This document shows positions 9,647 through 17,867 of a DNA stretch of 64,000 bases, in pieces. Below the pieces are notes generated by a model. It had not been told where the DNA came from, did not search any database, and saw nothing but the letters and a program-made list of their open reading frames with translations. Each line of letters starts with the position of its first letter. The stretch's first letter is position 1. The DNA lies in NCBI RefSeq assembly GCF_030164465.1, contig NZ_JASNJE010000006.1, positions 142,786-206,785 on the forward strand, written 5' to 3'. The DNA comes from Sedimentitalea xiamensis (lineage in GTDB: Bacteria; Pseudomonadota; Alphaproteobacteria; Rhodobacterales; Rhodobacteraceae). Both the position numbers and the translations under genes were made by a program.

Positions 9647-10230
9647 TGCGGGAATATCCGATGATCGCGTGGTCGGACCTTAGCGATTGCGTCTTTGCCC
9701 GCTGGTCGCCGAAAATCGGCGACGCAAGTGTCATGGGATGGGTCACGGTGGCAGCCTATGGCGGCGCGGCACTGCTGTGCGCGGTGGCGTTCTCTCGGGC
9801 GCCGGACCGGGCAGTTCGGGTCTTTGGATGGGCGCTTGCCGTCTTGCTTGCGGCTTTGATGGTCAACAAACAACTGGACCTGCAATCGGCTTTCACGGCA
9901 ACCGGGCGCTGCATTTCCCAGATACAGGGCTGGTATGAGCACCGCCAGCAGTTCCAGTTCCGGTTCATACTCGGTTTGCTGGCCGTCTGTGCAATCCTGG
10001 GAGCAGGGGCATTCTGGCTGATGCGGCAGCACTTGCGGCAGGTCTGGCTGGCGCTGCTGGGGCTGCTTCTGGTCATCTCCTTCGTCGCAGTGCGCGCCGT
10101 CGGGTTTCACCATTTCGACGAGGTGATCAATTTCCGGGTGAAAGATGTTCGGATGAACTGGGTCCTGGAACTCAGCGGATTGGTGCTGATTTCGATCAAC
10201 GCGATCTGGCTGCTGTTCCGGCGCGACTGA
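9646..10230 (+). CDS. Inner-membrane protein of unknown function
   Basis: The 194-residue protein has about four to five predicted membrane segments (near residues 30-48, 58-78, 105-125, 130-150 and 172-190), separated by short loops. A loop motif GRCISQIQGWYEHRQQFQFRF lies between the second and third segments. I recognise no catalytic or transport motif. Its start overlaps the stop of the DUF1330-like gene. It runs toward a hairpin shared with the rplI operon on the opposite strand. Confidence 0.75.
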   Translation: MREYPMIAWSDLSDCVFARWSPKIGDASVMGWVTVAAYGGAALLCAVAFSRAPDRAVRVFGWALAVLLAALMVNKQLDLQSAFTATGRCISQIQGWYEHRQQFQFRFILGLLAVCAILGAGAFWLMRQHLRQVWLALLGLLLVISFVAVRAVGFHHFDEVINFRVKDVRMNWVLELSGLVLISINAIWLLFRRD

Positions 10231-10231
10231 C

Positions 10232-10265
10232 ACGAAAAAGCCGCGCGGGAGGGAACCCGCGCGGC
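10232..10265 (-). terminator. Rho-independent terminator of rpsF-rpsR-rplI
   Basis: A perfect 10-bp GC-rich stem (10240-10249 with 10256-10265, loop of 6) is followed on the minus strand by CTTTTTCG. It lies 26 bp beyond the rplI stop. On the plus strand it lacks a strong T run, so it serves mainly the ribosomal operon but could slow transcription from the left too. Confidence 0.85.
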
Positions 10266-10290
10266 CTTGTCATGCGTCCTGTGCTTTCGA

Positions 10291-10920
10291 TCAGGCTTTG
10301 CTGTCGTCTTCGGTCGCTTCGGTTTCCACGCGAGCGGCTTCCGCGAGATCGTCGTCATCCGAGGCGGCGCTTCCGATGTCGTCGAACAGTTCGGCGATCT
10401 CGAATTCCGCTGCGGCCTCTTCCTCGGCGGCGAGTTCCTGGATGGATTTGCCGGAGGCTTGCAACTCGGCCTCGTCCGTCGATCGAGCGACGTTCAGGCG
10501 GATTACCGCAGTCACTTCCGGGTGCAGCACGATCGTGACGGAATGCAGACCGAGTTCCTTGATCGGCCGATCGATGATGACCTGCTTGCGGTCGATCGAA
10601 AAGCCTTCCTCGGTTGCGACATCCGCGGCGTCGCGTGTCGTGACCGACCCGTAGAGCGAACCGGCGTCCGACGCGGAGCGAATCACGATGAACTGCTTGC
10701 CGTCCAGTTTGGCGGCGAGCGCTTCAGCTTCCTTGCGGGTTTCGAGGTTGCGCGCTTCAAGCTGGGCCTTCTGCGCTTCGAAACCGGCGATATTCGCTTC
10801 GGATGCCGACAGGGCCTTGCCCTGCGGCAACAGGAAATTGCGGGCATAGCCGGATTTCACGTCGACGACGTCGCCCATCTGGCCAAGCTTGGCCACGCGT
10901 TCCAAAAGGATCACTTGCAT
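10291..10920 (-). CDS. rplI: 50S ribosomal protein L9
   Basis: L9 binds 23S rRNA in the large subunit and limits frame slippage. The first 150 residues are the conserved L9 core, starting [30 protein letters not shown]. The protein is 209 residues against about 150 in E. coli; the extra ~55 residues form a very acidic C-terminal tail (many Glu, Asp and Ala), as seen in some Rhodobacterales. A strong AAGGAGA site precedes the ATG. It is the last gene of the rpsF-rpsR-rplI operon. Confidence 0.97.
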   Translation of the reverse strand: MQVILLERVAKLGQMGDVVDVKSGYARNFLLPQGKALSASEANIAGFEAQKAQLEARNLETRKEAEALAAKLDGKQFIVIRSASDAGSLYGSVTTRDAADVATEEGFSIDRKQVIIDRPIKELGLHSVTIVLHPEVTAVIRLNVARSTDEAELQASGKSIQELAAEEEAAAEFEIAELFDDIGSAASDDDDLAEAARVETEATEDDSKA

Positions 10921-10932
10921 TTCAAAGTCTCC

Positions 10933-11160
10933 TTAGTTCACGGCATAGGGCAGCAGGGCGAGGAAGCGGGCGCGCTTGATGGCGCGGGCCAGTTCACGCT
11001 GCTTTTTCGCCGAGACGGCGGTGATACGGGAAGGCACGATCTTGCCGCGTTCGCTGATGTAGCGCTGCAGCAGGCGGGTGTCTTTGTAGTCGATGGCCGG
11101 AGCGTTGTCGCCGGAGAAGGGGCATACTTTGCGACGGCGGAAAAATGGTTTGGCTGCCAT
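10933..11160 (-). CDS. rpsR: 30S ribosomal protein S18
   Basis: The 75-residue basic protein ([17 protein letters not shown]...) is a typical S18 of the small-subunit platform, where it pairs with S6. The Cys in the KVCPFSG segment is kept; a full four-Cys zinc site is not present. It lies between rpsF (29 bp gap) and rplI (12 bp gap) in the conserved S6-S18-L9 operon. AAAAGGAC before the ATG supports the start. Confidence 0.97.
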   Translation of the reverse strand: MAAKPFFRRRKVCPFSGDNAPAIDYKDTRLLQRYISERGKIVPSRITAVSAKKQRELARAIKRARFLALLPYAVN

Positions 11161-11189
11161 GGTTTACAGTCCTTTTCTCAAGCTTCTGA

Positions 11190-11543
11190 TCAACGACGTT
11201 CGCGGCGTTCGCTGCGGTCGTCACGTTTCTGCATCTGAACCGACGGCAGTTCCTTGTGCTCATCGACGCGGATGGTCAGAACCCGCATGACGTCGTCGTG
11301 CAGACGCATCAGGCGTTCCATTTCCTGCACCGCCGGCGCCGGGGCGTCGCTGCGCAGGAACGCATAGTGCCCCTTGCGGTTCTTGTTGATCTTGTAGGCC
11401 ATCGTCTTGACGCCCCAGTATTCGTGATCGACGAGGCTTCCGCCATTGTCGGTCAGAACGGCTCCGAAATGTTCGATAAGGCCTTCGGCTTGCGTGTTGG
11501 ACAAATCCTGACGCGCGATCATGACATGCTCATAGAGTGGCAT
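11190..11543 (-). CDS. rpsF: 30S ribosomal protein S6
   Basis: The 117-residue protein has the S6 ferredoxin-like fold pattern (MPLYEHVMIARQDLS at the start, WGVKTMAYKINKNRKGHYAF in the middle) and a basic, Arg-rich C-terminal tail. S6 binds the central domain of 16S rRNA together with S18. It is the first gene of the operon, with a likely promoter about 100-130 bp upstream. Confidence 0.97.
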   Translation of the reverse strand: MPLYEHVMIARQDLSNTQAEGLIEHFGAVLTDNGGSLVDHEYWGVKTMAYKINKNRKGHYAFLRSDAPAPAVQEMERLMRLHDDVMRVLTIRVDEHKELPSVQMQKRDDRSERRERR

Positions 11544-11938
11544 GTGGACTCCTGTCTTGTTTCAAGGCGCATTTCAAAGGAGGGGCCAGACCCTTCCGCG
11601 GCCCCGCCACGAGAGACTGCGCGGTTCAATTGGTTGCGAAAGGAGCGCTCCGTATACACGCTTTGCCAAAGGTCGCAAGCCCGACACGTCAATCCGGCGG
11701 GCGGCCGGCGTCTTTGGGCCGCCGGACAGGCGTCCTGTCGGTGTTTTCTGTCGCTTGTTCTTTCGGGATGCGCCTACCGTTGCACTCCGCGCGGCTCAGA
11801 CCGTCCATTTGCAGGACAAGGTTGGCTTGCGGCCCTTGAATCCGCGCCACACAACCGGGGCCGTGACAGATTGGCCCTTGAGGAATCGCAGTCACGGACC
11901 ATCTGATTTGATGGAAGTGCCGCCCAAGGTTTGAAGAG
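11544..11938. other. Divergent intergenic region between rpsF and a yceI gene
   Basis: No gene is supported in these 395 bases. The left part carries a candidate rpsF promoter on the minus strand (described separately). The right part must hold the promoter of the YceI gene at 11939 on the plus strand, but I see no strong consensus there. Open frames in this stretch have no protein-like composition. Confidence 0.5.
11651..11678 (-). promoter_or_regulatory. Candidate sigma70-type promoter of the rpsF operon
   Basis: On the minus strand, TTGCGA (complement of 11673-11678) and TATACG (complement of 11651-11656) are separated by 16 bases. The position, about 108 bp before the rpsF start, is plausible for a ribosomal-protein leader. 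This is a pattern match only. Confidence 0.45.
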
Positions 11939-12511
11939 ATGAAGAAGGCCCTGTTTGGACTGTCGCTGACCATTCTCGCCGCGCCGCTGAGCGCGGAGAC
12001 AGGACGCTATGTTCTCGATCCCAGCCACAGCCAGGTTCTGTTTCAGTATGAACATCTGGGATATTCGACCACATGGGGGTTGTTTTCCGGGTTCTCGGGA
12101 GAGATCGAGTTCCATCCGGATGACCCCGCAGCCTCCAGTGTAACGGTTTCCATACCCGTGATGTCGATGATGACGGGCTGGCAGGAACGGTTCGAGACGT
12201 TCATGGCCGATGGGTTCTTCGGTGCGACGGAGCAGGACATGATCACGTTCAGGTCCACCCATATTACGATTACGGGTGAGAACCGTGCGGACATCGCCGG
12301 TGATCTGTCGATGAACGGGATCACGCGGCCGGTGGTCCTGGATGCACGGCTGAACCAGATGGGACCGCATCCGATCGAAAACAGGGCATGGGTCGGGTTC
12401 GATGCCACGGCGACACTGATACGGTCGGATTTCGATCTCGGGCAGTTCGCGCCTTTCGTGGGCGACGAGGTGAAAGTGCAGATATCGATCGAGGCCGGCA
12501 AGGCCGAATGA
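11939..12511 (+). CDS. YceI-family periplasmic lipid-binding protein
   Basis: The 190-residue protein has a signal peptide (cleavage near LSAETG) followed by a YceI lipocalin-like barrel. Hallmarks are YVLDPSHSQVLFQYEHLGYS at the start, the GDLSMNGITRPVVLDARLN strand pair and FDATATLIRSDFDLGQF near the end. YceI proteins bind isoprenoid or amphiphilic ligands such as polyprenols in the periplasm; the ligand here is unknown. It is the first of three YceI domains in 2.6 kb, the others being at 12611 and inside the cytochrome b561 fusion. Confidence 0.9.
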   Translation: MKKALFGLSLTILAAPLSAETGRYVLDPSHSQVLFQYEHLGYSTTWGLFSGFSGEIEFHPDDPAASSVTVSIPVMSMMTGWQERFETFMADGFFGATEQDMITFRSTHITITGENRADIAGDLSMNGITRPVVLDARLNQMGPHPIENRAWVGFDATATLIRSDFDLGQFAPFVGDEVKVQISIEAGKAE

Positions 12512-12610
12512 GACCTTGAACGACTGGAACTGGCCCTTGCAATGATCATAGCACTTGCCCGCCGGGGCTTGAATGCGCAACCTGTCGGCGACTCAAGGCT
12601 TCGGGAGATC

Positions 12611-13201
12611 ATGAAGGTGAAGGTGAAATTTGTCGCGGTCGCTTTGGCGGTTGTTGCCGCCTGTGCGGAAGCGGATACCTGGACGGCCGATCCTGATCAC
12701 ACCGAAGTCCGGGCGTATTGGGACCATTCCGGTTTTTCGGAACAATCGCTCGAATTCACGAAGTTCGACGGATCGCTTCAGTTTTCCCTGGACGCCGTGC
12801 CGCAGTCGAATGCGTTCTTCAGCATTCCCGTGAGCAGCATCGCGACAGGTGTCGCGCAACTGGACAAGGATCTGCTTGGACCGACCTTTTTTGACGTCGA
12901 GAATTTTCCGAACATCAGTTTCCAGTCCTCGTCTTTCCGGCAGGTCGGACCCAGGAGCGTCATTGTCACAGGCGATTTGACAATCAAGGACGTGACCAAG
13001 GCAGCGACATTCGATGTCACTGTCCTCAATCTCGGGGAACATCCGGTCGGTCGCTTCTACAAGCCGTTTCAAGGCACGTGGCTGGGGGTTTTCGCAGTCG
13101 CCACGATCAAGCGTTCGGAGTGGGGAATGGGGGCGTTCGTACCGATTGGATCGGACGAGATCCGGATCGAAATAAATTCGGAACTGAAAGCAGAGAACTG
13201 A
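12611..13201 (+). CDS. Second YceI-family periplasmic protein
   Basis: The 196-residue product has a signal peptide ending near AACAEADT, then a YceI domain (WTADPDHTEVRAYWDHSGFS, GDLTIKDVTKAATFDVTVLN, ATIKRSEWGMGAFVP). I chose the ATG at 12611 because GGGAG lies four bases upstream and it opens directly into the signal peptide; the frame runs 23 codons further upstream without homology. VVAACAEA could be read as a lipobox, so a lipoprotein form is possible. It lies 99 bp after the first YceI gene on the same strand and is convergent with the cytochrome b561-YceI fusion. Confidence 0.88.
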   Translation: MKVKVKFVAVALAVVAACAEADTWTADPDHTEVRAYWDHSGFSEQSLEFTKFDGSLQFSLDAVPQSNAFFSIPVSSIATGVAQLDKDLLGPTFFDVENFPNISFQSSSFRQVGPRSVIVTGDLTIKDVTKAATFDVTVLNLGEHPVGRFYKPFQGTWLGVFAVATIKRSEWGMGAFVPIGSDEIRIEINSELKAEN

Positions 13202-13255
13202 ACCTGTTCGTACGTGTCGGAACTTGCGGTTCCCGTGATCCGGGGGCGCGCGCCG

Positions 13256-14491
13256 TCACGGATTCCCGGACGGTGGCACGCGTTCGGCAGTCAAATCGAC
13301 CTTGACTTGCACGTATCGGCCAAGCGTTTTCGGGTCGGTGACAGTCGTGCCGATACCGTGCATCAGTCGATCGACGATCACGGCGCCTGAAACGGTCGCC
13401 GTGTCGCCGGCCAGAGTCAGATCAAACGGCATCGAAACTGGAACCGAAATGCCGCGAATGGTCAGGGGGCCGGACAGGACATAACCTTCCGTGGTTCTTG
13501 AGATGTCGCTGCGAAAATGCGCCACAGGAAAATCGATCCCGTCCAGAAAGTCCGGACCCGTCGCCTGGGAGGAGACTGATCCCAAGGCGAGTGACCGGAT
13601 CGACACGGTGACGTCGACATGCCCCGCTATTCCGATGCTGTCCCGTTCTTCAAAGAAGATCGAGGCAGTCCAGTCGTCGAAACGGCCTGCCACCGGACTT
13701 CCAAGCTGTTCGATCGTGATGGCCAGTGTGCCGTCCGTGACAGTCCAACCGCTTGTTTCCGTCGCCAGAGGGACGCCGGAACTTTCGCCGGGGCGCTCGG
13801 TCGCGTACATGCCCAGACCCGCTCCGACCGCTACTGCGATTGCCCAGATGGCGAGAGCCAAGGCACCTGGAAGGGCGGAGCGGCCTCGTGCAACGGGAAC
13901 GGGGATCTCGGACCGCCCGGGCCACATGCGCAACAATGTGGCGTCGCGGTAAGCGAAGTGGTGCAGGAAAGCGCCCGCGACATGCAAGAGGATCGCCAGG
14001 ACCAGGACTCGCTGCAACACGATGTGCAGACCGGCGAACACCGATGCCAGAGCTTCTGAAGGCGGCACGAACGGCAGGGACTGCCCGAATGGCCACAGGA
14101 TCGGCGCGAATCCTGTCGCTGCGGAGTGATGCAGCCAGCCGGTCAGTGGAACCAGCAAAAGCGAACCGTAGAGAAGCCAATGGATCGTCCGCGCTGCGAG
14201 CATCTGAATACGGGGCGTTTCGGGCAAGGGGCCGGGCGCGGGTTGAAGAAAGGCCCAGGAGATACGCGCCAGCGACAGCAGGAAGATCGCGACTCCAACG
14301 GTCTTGTGCAGGGAAAACAGCAGCAGCGACCGGTTCAGGAGATCTTCCGTCGTGCCGGGCGCGAATGCTTCCTGCGCCATCCTATTCGCGATCAGACCGA
14401 GCGGGATCACGATCAGAATCATCAAGGCGGTCAGCCAGTGAAGGGTCTTTGTGACCGCGCCGAAGCGCCTGTCCGTGTTGGCGAAATTCAT
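13256..14491 (-). CDS. Cytochrome b561 - YceI fusion protein
   Basis: The 411-residue protein joins two domains. Residues 1-200 form a four-helix cytochrome b561 (heme-ligand type His in TKTLHWLTALMIL, LFSLHKTVGVAIFL, RTIHWLLYGSLL and LHVAGAFLHHFAYRD), which oxidises or reduces the quinone pool. A linker with a further membrane helix (about residues 207-227) leads to a YceI barrel at about 240-411 (GHVDVTVSIRSLALG, GPLTIRGISVPVSMPFDLTL). The orientation places the YceI part in the periplasm. Together with the two free YceI proteins it suggests coupling between a lipid or quinone carrier and electron transfer. Confidence 0.9.
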   Translation of the reverse strand: MNFANTDRRFGAVTKTLHWLTALMILIVIPLGLIANRMAQEAFAPGTTEDLLNRSLLLFSLHKTVGVAIFLLSLARISWAFLQPAPGPLPETPRIQMLAARTIHWLLYGSLLLVPLTGWLHHSAATGFAPILWPFGQSLPFVPPSEALASVFAGLHIVLQRVLVLAILLHVAGAFLHHFAYRDATLLRMWPGRSEIPVPVARGRSALPGALALAIWAIAVAVGAGLGMYATERPGESSGVPLATETSGWTVTDGTLAITIEQLGSPVAGRFDDWTASIFFEERDSIGIAGHVDVTVSIRSLALGSVSSQATGPDFLDGIDFPVAHFRSDISRTTEGYVLSGPLTIRGISVPVSMPFDLTLAGDTATVSGAVIVDRLMHGIGTTVTDPKTLGRYVQVKVDLTAERVPPSGNP

Positions 14492-14676
14492 ACTGCGCTC
14501 CGCTGACTGCGGTCAGGATAGGCATTATTGAAGGGCGCACAATGTTACGGTTTGACCGGCAGGCCCGAATTGCCAGGCCCGACGAGCATCTGCGGCTTCG
14601 TATGGGAACCCGCAAGCCGCCGTTGCCTCTCGATCCCGCGCGGGCTATGCCGGACCTGGAAAAGTGGAGACGCAAG

Positions 14677-15621
14677 ATGAGCAGAGCATTCGTATTTCCG
14701 GGGCAGGGCGCGCAGACCATCGGGATGGGACAAGCCCTTGCCGAGTCTTATCCGGTGGCGCGGGCGGTATTTGAGGAAGTCGACGAGGCGCTTGGCGAAA
14801 AGCTGAGCGCGCTGGTCTGGGAAGGCGATATCGAAACGCTGACCATGACGCGGAACGCGCAACCAGCCCTGATGGCCACGTCGTTGGCTGCCATGTGTGC
14901 GCTGGAAGCGGAAGGTGTGAAGATCACGGATGCGCGTTTTGTTGCAGGTCATTCGCTTGGTGAATATTCGGCTCTCGCGGCGTCCGGGGCGCTGAGCATT
15001 AGCGACACGGCCAGATTGTTGCGCGCACGCGGAACTGCCATGCAGGATGCGGTTCCGGTCGGCGTTGGCGCGATGGCGGCGCTTCTGGGGCTGGACCTTG
15101 AAGCCGTCCGGGACATTTCAAAGGAGGCGGCGCAGGGCGAGGTGTGTGAAGCGGCCAATGACAATGACCCGGCGCAGGTGGTCGTGTCCGGCAACAAGGC
15201 TGCGGTGGAACGCGCGGTGGAACTGGCCAAGTCGCGGGGCGCCAAGCGCGCGGTCATGTTGCCGGTCAGCGCGCCGTTTCATTGCCGCTTGATGCAACCG
15301 GCAGCCGAGGTCATGGCGGAGGCATTGGATGCGGTTTCGATTTCCGCTCCTGCGATTCCCCTGATCGCCAATATCCTGGCGGAGCCGGTGGCCGATCCGG
15401 ATCGGATCCGGTCGCTTTTGGTGCAGCAGGTAACGGGTGCGGTCCGGTGGCGCGAAAGCGTGCTTTACATGGGATCGCAAGGTGTTGACGAGATATGGGA
15501 AATCGGCGCCGGAAAGGCGCTGTCGGGCATGGTCCGCCGGATCGACCGGAATATCTCCTGCCGGGCGGTCGGGGGTCCGGAAGATGTCGCGGAAGCTGCA
15601 GACAAATTGAAGCAAGGATAA
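14677..15621 (+). CDS. fabD: Malonyl-CoA:ACP transacylase
   Basis: The enzyme loads malonate onto acyl carrier protein for fatty acid synthesis. The 314-residue protein has FPGQGAQTIGMG at the start, the nucleophile motif GHSLGEYSAL (Ser near residue 92) and the catalytic His in PVSAPFHCRLM. I chose the ATG at 14677, giving MSRAFVFPGQG, with GGAG seven bases upstream; the frame extends 45 codons further without homology. It is followed after 5 bp by fabG, the usual order fabD-fabG-acpP-fabF. Confidence 0.97.
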   Translation: MSRAFVFPGQGAQTIGMGQALAESYPVARAVFEEVDEALGEKLSALVWEGDIETLTMTRNAQPALMATSLAAMCALEAEGVKITDARFVAGHSLGEYSALAASGALSISDTARLLRARGTAMQDAVPVGVGAMAALLGLDLEAVRDISKEAAQGEVCEAANDNDPAQVVVSGNKAAVERAVELAKSRGAKRAVMLPVSAPFHCRLMQPAAEVMAEALDAVSISAPAIPLIANILAEPVADPDRIRSLLVQQVTGAVRWRESVLYMGSQGVDEIWEIGAGKALSGMVRRIDRNISCRAVGGPEDVAEAADKLKQG

Positions 15622-15626
15622 TCGAG

Positions 15627-16364
15627 ATGTTTGATCTGACCGGAAAGACGGCGCTGGTTACCGGGGCGTCCGGTGGCATCGGCGGCGAAATAGCACGAAT
15701 GCTTGTGGAGGCGGGCGCGACCGTGAGCCTGTCGGGCACGCGCGTGGAGCCGCTCGAGGCATTGGCGGCGGAGCTTGGCGACCGGGCCCATGTGCTGCCT
15801 TGCAACCTGAGCGACATGGCGGCAGTCGACGCGTTGCCGAAACAGGCCGTCGCGGCGATGGGCAGCCTCGATGTCCTGGTCAACAACGCCGGGATAACAC
15901 GTGACAACCTGTTCATGCGCATGTCCGACGACGAATGGCAGAGCGTGATCGACGTGAACCTGACCGCCACGTTCAGGCTGTGCAAGGGCGCGATCCGCGG
16001 GATGATGAAGGCGCGTTGGGGCCGGATCGTGAACATCAGCTCGGTGGTCGGCGCGACCGGCAATCCGGGGCAGGCGAACTATGCTGCGTCCAAGGCCGGG
16101 ATGATCGGCATGTCCAAGAGCCTCGCCTATGAGGTGGCCAGCCGGGGGATCACCGTGAATACCGTGGCGCCGGGCTTCATTGCGACGGCGATGACCGACA
16201 AGCTGAGCGACGACCAGAAAGCCGGGATCCTGGCCCAGGTGCCGGCGGGACGCATGGGAGAGTCCCACGAGATCGCTGCGGCTGTGTTGTATCTGGCGAG
16301 TCCGGAGGCGGGATACGTCACGGGCGCGACGCTGCATGTGAACGGCGGCATGGCCATGCTCTGA
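15627..16364 (+). CDS. fabG: 3-oxoacyl-[ACP] reductase
   Basis: This 245-residue short-chain dehydrogenase reduces 3-ketoacyl-ACP with NADPH. The cofactor motif TGASGGIG is at about residues 12-19, NNAG near 85, and the catalytic Ser-Tyr-Lys set appears as NISSVVG and YAASKAG near residues 135-155. The C-terminus ends in VNGGMAML, typical for FabG. I chose the ATG at 15627, five bases after the fabD stop; the open frame continues upstream inside fabD but is not homologous. Confidence 0.96.
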   Translation: MFDLTGKTALVTGASGGIGGEIARMLVEAGATVSLSGTRVEPLEALAAELGDRAHVLPCNLSDMAAVDALPKQAVAAMGSLDVLVNNAGITRDNLFMRMSDDEWQSVIDVNLTATFRLCKGAIRGMMKARWGRIVNISSVVGATGNPGQANYAASKAGMIGMSKSLAYEVASRGITVNTVAPGFIATAMTDKLSDDQKAGILAQVPAGRMGESHEIAAAVLYLASPEAGYVTGATLHVNGGMAML

Positions 16365-16853
16365 TACGGCGCTTTCCGGGGACGGAAAAATGGGCTGATC
16401 AGCCGAGGTTCACGATAAGGTTTTTCAGGTCTTTGAGGACTGAAGCACCTGAAGCGCGGCCCGCATGGCGATGCCGACCAGAAGGTCGGAGATGCGGCAA
16501 GTTCGACGGATTGGTGCGCCATGGATCGGGGTTTTCCTGATTCACAGGCTTTTGACACGCGCGCGATTTCGACTCCGCTCTTGTTTCGAATGCGGGAACG
16601 GATTATCTGCGAAAACAGGATAAATTTCGGCAGGTTCCGACCAGGGACGAGGCGCTTGCCGGGGTTTTCGAAAGCGTTTGCCAATTTTTCAGTCTATGCT
16701 ATAGGCGGCGCAGAATTTGACAGGGAGCGAGTGCGTTCTTCTGTCGTCCCCGGCGATCCGGGACCGAGCCGCCTGATGAGGGCAAAACCAACCCACCCGA
16801 ACGGGCAAGGGCAGACTTGGGCGAGAAAGCCCACAATGGAATGAGGACCAAAC
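16365..16853. other. Intergenic region between fabG and acpP
   Basis: No gene is supported in these 489 bases. A frame from 16521 to 16844 looks random, with biased Arg/Pro content and no recognisable domain. An imperfect inverted repeat (TTCAGGT near 16424 and ACCTGAA near 16447) is visible but lacks a T run. The right part holds a good candidate acpP promoter at 16678-16705. The length of the gap fits the common finding that acpP has its own strong promoter. Confidence 0.5.
16678..16705 (+). promoter_or_regulatory. Candidate sigma70-type promoter of acpP
   Basis: TTGCCA (16678-16683) and TATAGG (16700-16705) are separated by 16 bases. The predicted start lies about 140 bp before the acpP ATG. 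This is a pattern match supported by the long gene gap and the expected high expression of acpP. Confidence 0.45.
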
Positions 16854-17087
16854 ATGAGCGACGTCGCAGACCGCGTTAAGAAGATCGTTGTGGAACATCT
16901 GGGTGTTGAAGAAGACAAAGTGACTGAAGGCGCTTCGTTCATTGACGATCTCGGCGCGGACAGCCTCGACACTGTCGAACTGGTCATGGCCTTCGAAGAA
17001 GAATTCGGAATCGAAATCCCCGACGATGCCGCTGAAACCATCCAGACCTTCGGCGACGCGGTGAAGTTCATCAGCGAAGCCTCCTGA
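16854..17087 (+). CDS. acpP: Acyl carrier protein
   Basis: The 77-residue acidic protein carries growing acyl chains on 4'-phosphopantetheine attached to the Ser of the DSL motif ([24 protein letters not shown]). Length, charge and motif are those of housekeeping AcpP. It is flanked by its own candidate promoter and an intrinsic terminator, so it can be expressed alone at a high level. LuxI enzymes commonly use acyl-ACP, which would link this gene to the luxI product at 3439-4281. Confidence 0.98.
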   Translation: MSDVADRVKKIVVEHLGVEEDKVTEGASFIDDLGADSLDTVELVMAFEEEFGIEIPDDAAETIQTFGDAVKFISEAS

Positions 17088-17110
17088 TAGTCAGCCAGAA
17101 CTATTTCTTG

Positions 17111-17148
17111 ATCGGCGTCCCCGGACAGGTGGCGCCGATTTCCTTTTT
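17111..17148 (+). terminator. Rho-independent terminator of acpP
   Basis: The stem ATCGGCG (17111-17117) pairs with CGCCGAT (17133-17139) over a 15-base loop that can form further GC pairs, followed by TTCCTTTTTG. It begins 24 bp after the acpP stop. Confidence 0.8.
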
Positions 17149-17227
17149 GCGACCCTGTGACTTGCGTCCATCGGATTCGCTGCGACACTGATCCTGCAGA
17201 GCAGAGGCCGGAGAGCGTCGCCACATC

Positions 17228-17757
17228 ATGCGAACCATACCCAACATCAATACGGCGCGTCTGACATTGCGCGCCATGCGTCCGGAGGATTTCGGGCGCT
17301 ACGCGGAAATCTGGTCCGAGCCGGACGTCGTGCGCCACATCCAAAGCGCTCCGCGCACCCGCGGACAATCCTGGGATGCGTTCCTGCGCAATGCGGGACA
17401 TTGGCAGATGGCGGGGGTTTCGGACAATGGGCCATCGTCGAGCGGAACAGCCGTCGGATGATCGGGCAAACCGGGTTCTTTTTCGCCGCGCGCGGTCTGG
17501 GCGAAGACTTCGATTCCCATCCCGAAGCTGGCTGGGTTCTCGCTTCGGAGGCGCGGGGGACGGGATTCGGACTGGAAGCGGCGCAGGCCGCGCATGAGTG
17601 GTTCGACCGGATCATGCCCGGACCCCTGGTCGCCATGATTGATCCGGACAATACTGTTTCGCTGCGACTGGCCGCGTATCTGGGATACGCGGAGATACGG
17701 GAATCCGAAAGCGACGGTGCCGCCGTGGTTCTTCTGCGCCGCCACGGCCCACCATAG
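17228..17757 (+). pseudogene. GNAT-family N-acetyltransferase split by a -1 frameshift
   Basis: Two overlapping frames together give one full-length RimJ/RimL-like acetyltransferase. Frame 1 (17228 to about 17418) encodes the N-terminal part (NTARLTLRAMRPEDFGRYAEIW ... GHWQM). A second frame (about 17414-17757) continues with GFGQWAIVERNSRRMIGQTGFF, the acetyl-CoA-binding region (ASEARGTGFGLEAAQAAHEW) and the end of the domain. The switch falls at a run of five G (about 17413-17417); one more G would give QMAGGFGQWAI and restore the gene. It could be a real mutation, a phase-variable tract or a sequencing error. It sits between acpP and fabF, outside the usual fab order. Confidence 0.8.
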
Positions 17758-17867
17758 CGCCTGGCTACGCCGCAAAAGGCAGAGACAGAGACGCAAACCG
17801 CAGACGTTCCGGCAAAGGTCGTGCTATGGTCCCGAGCGAGAACGGGCCACCAGCAGGAGTTTGCGTC

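Noticed and set aside
16521..16844. Open frame of 107 codons before acpP
   Set aside because: Random-looking composition, overlaps the probable acpP promoter, no ribosome binding site and no domain.
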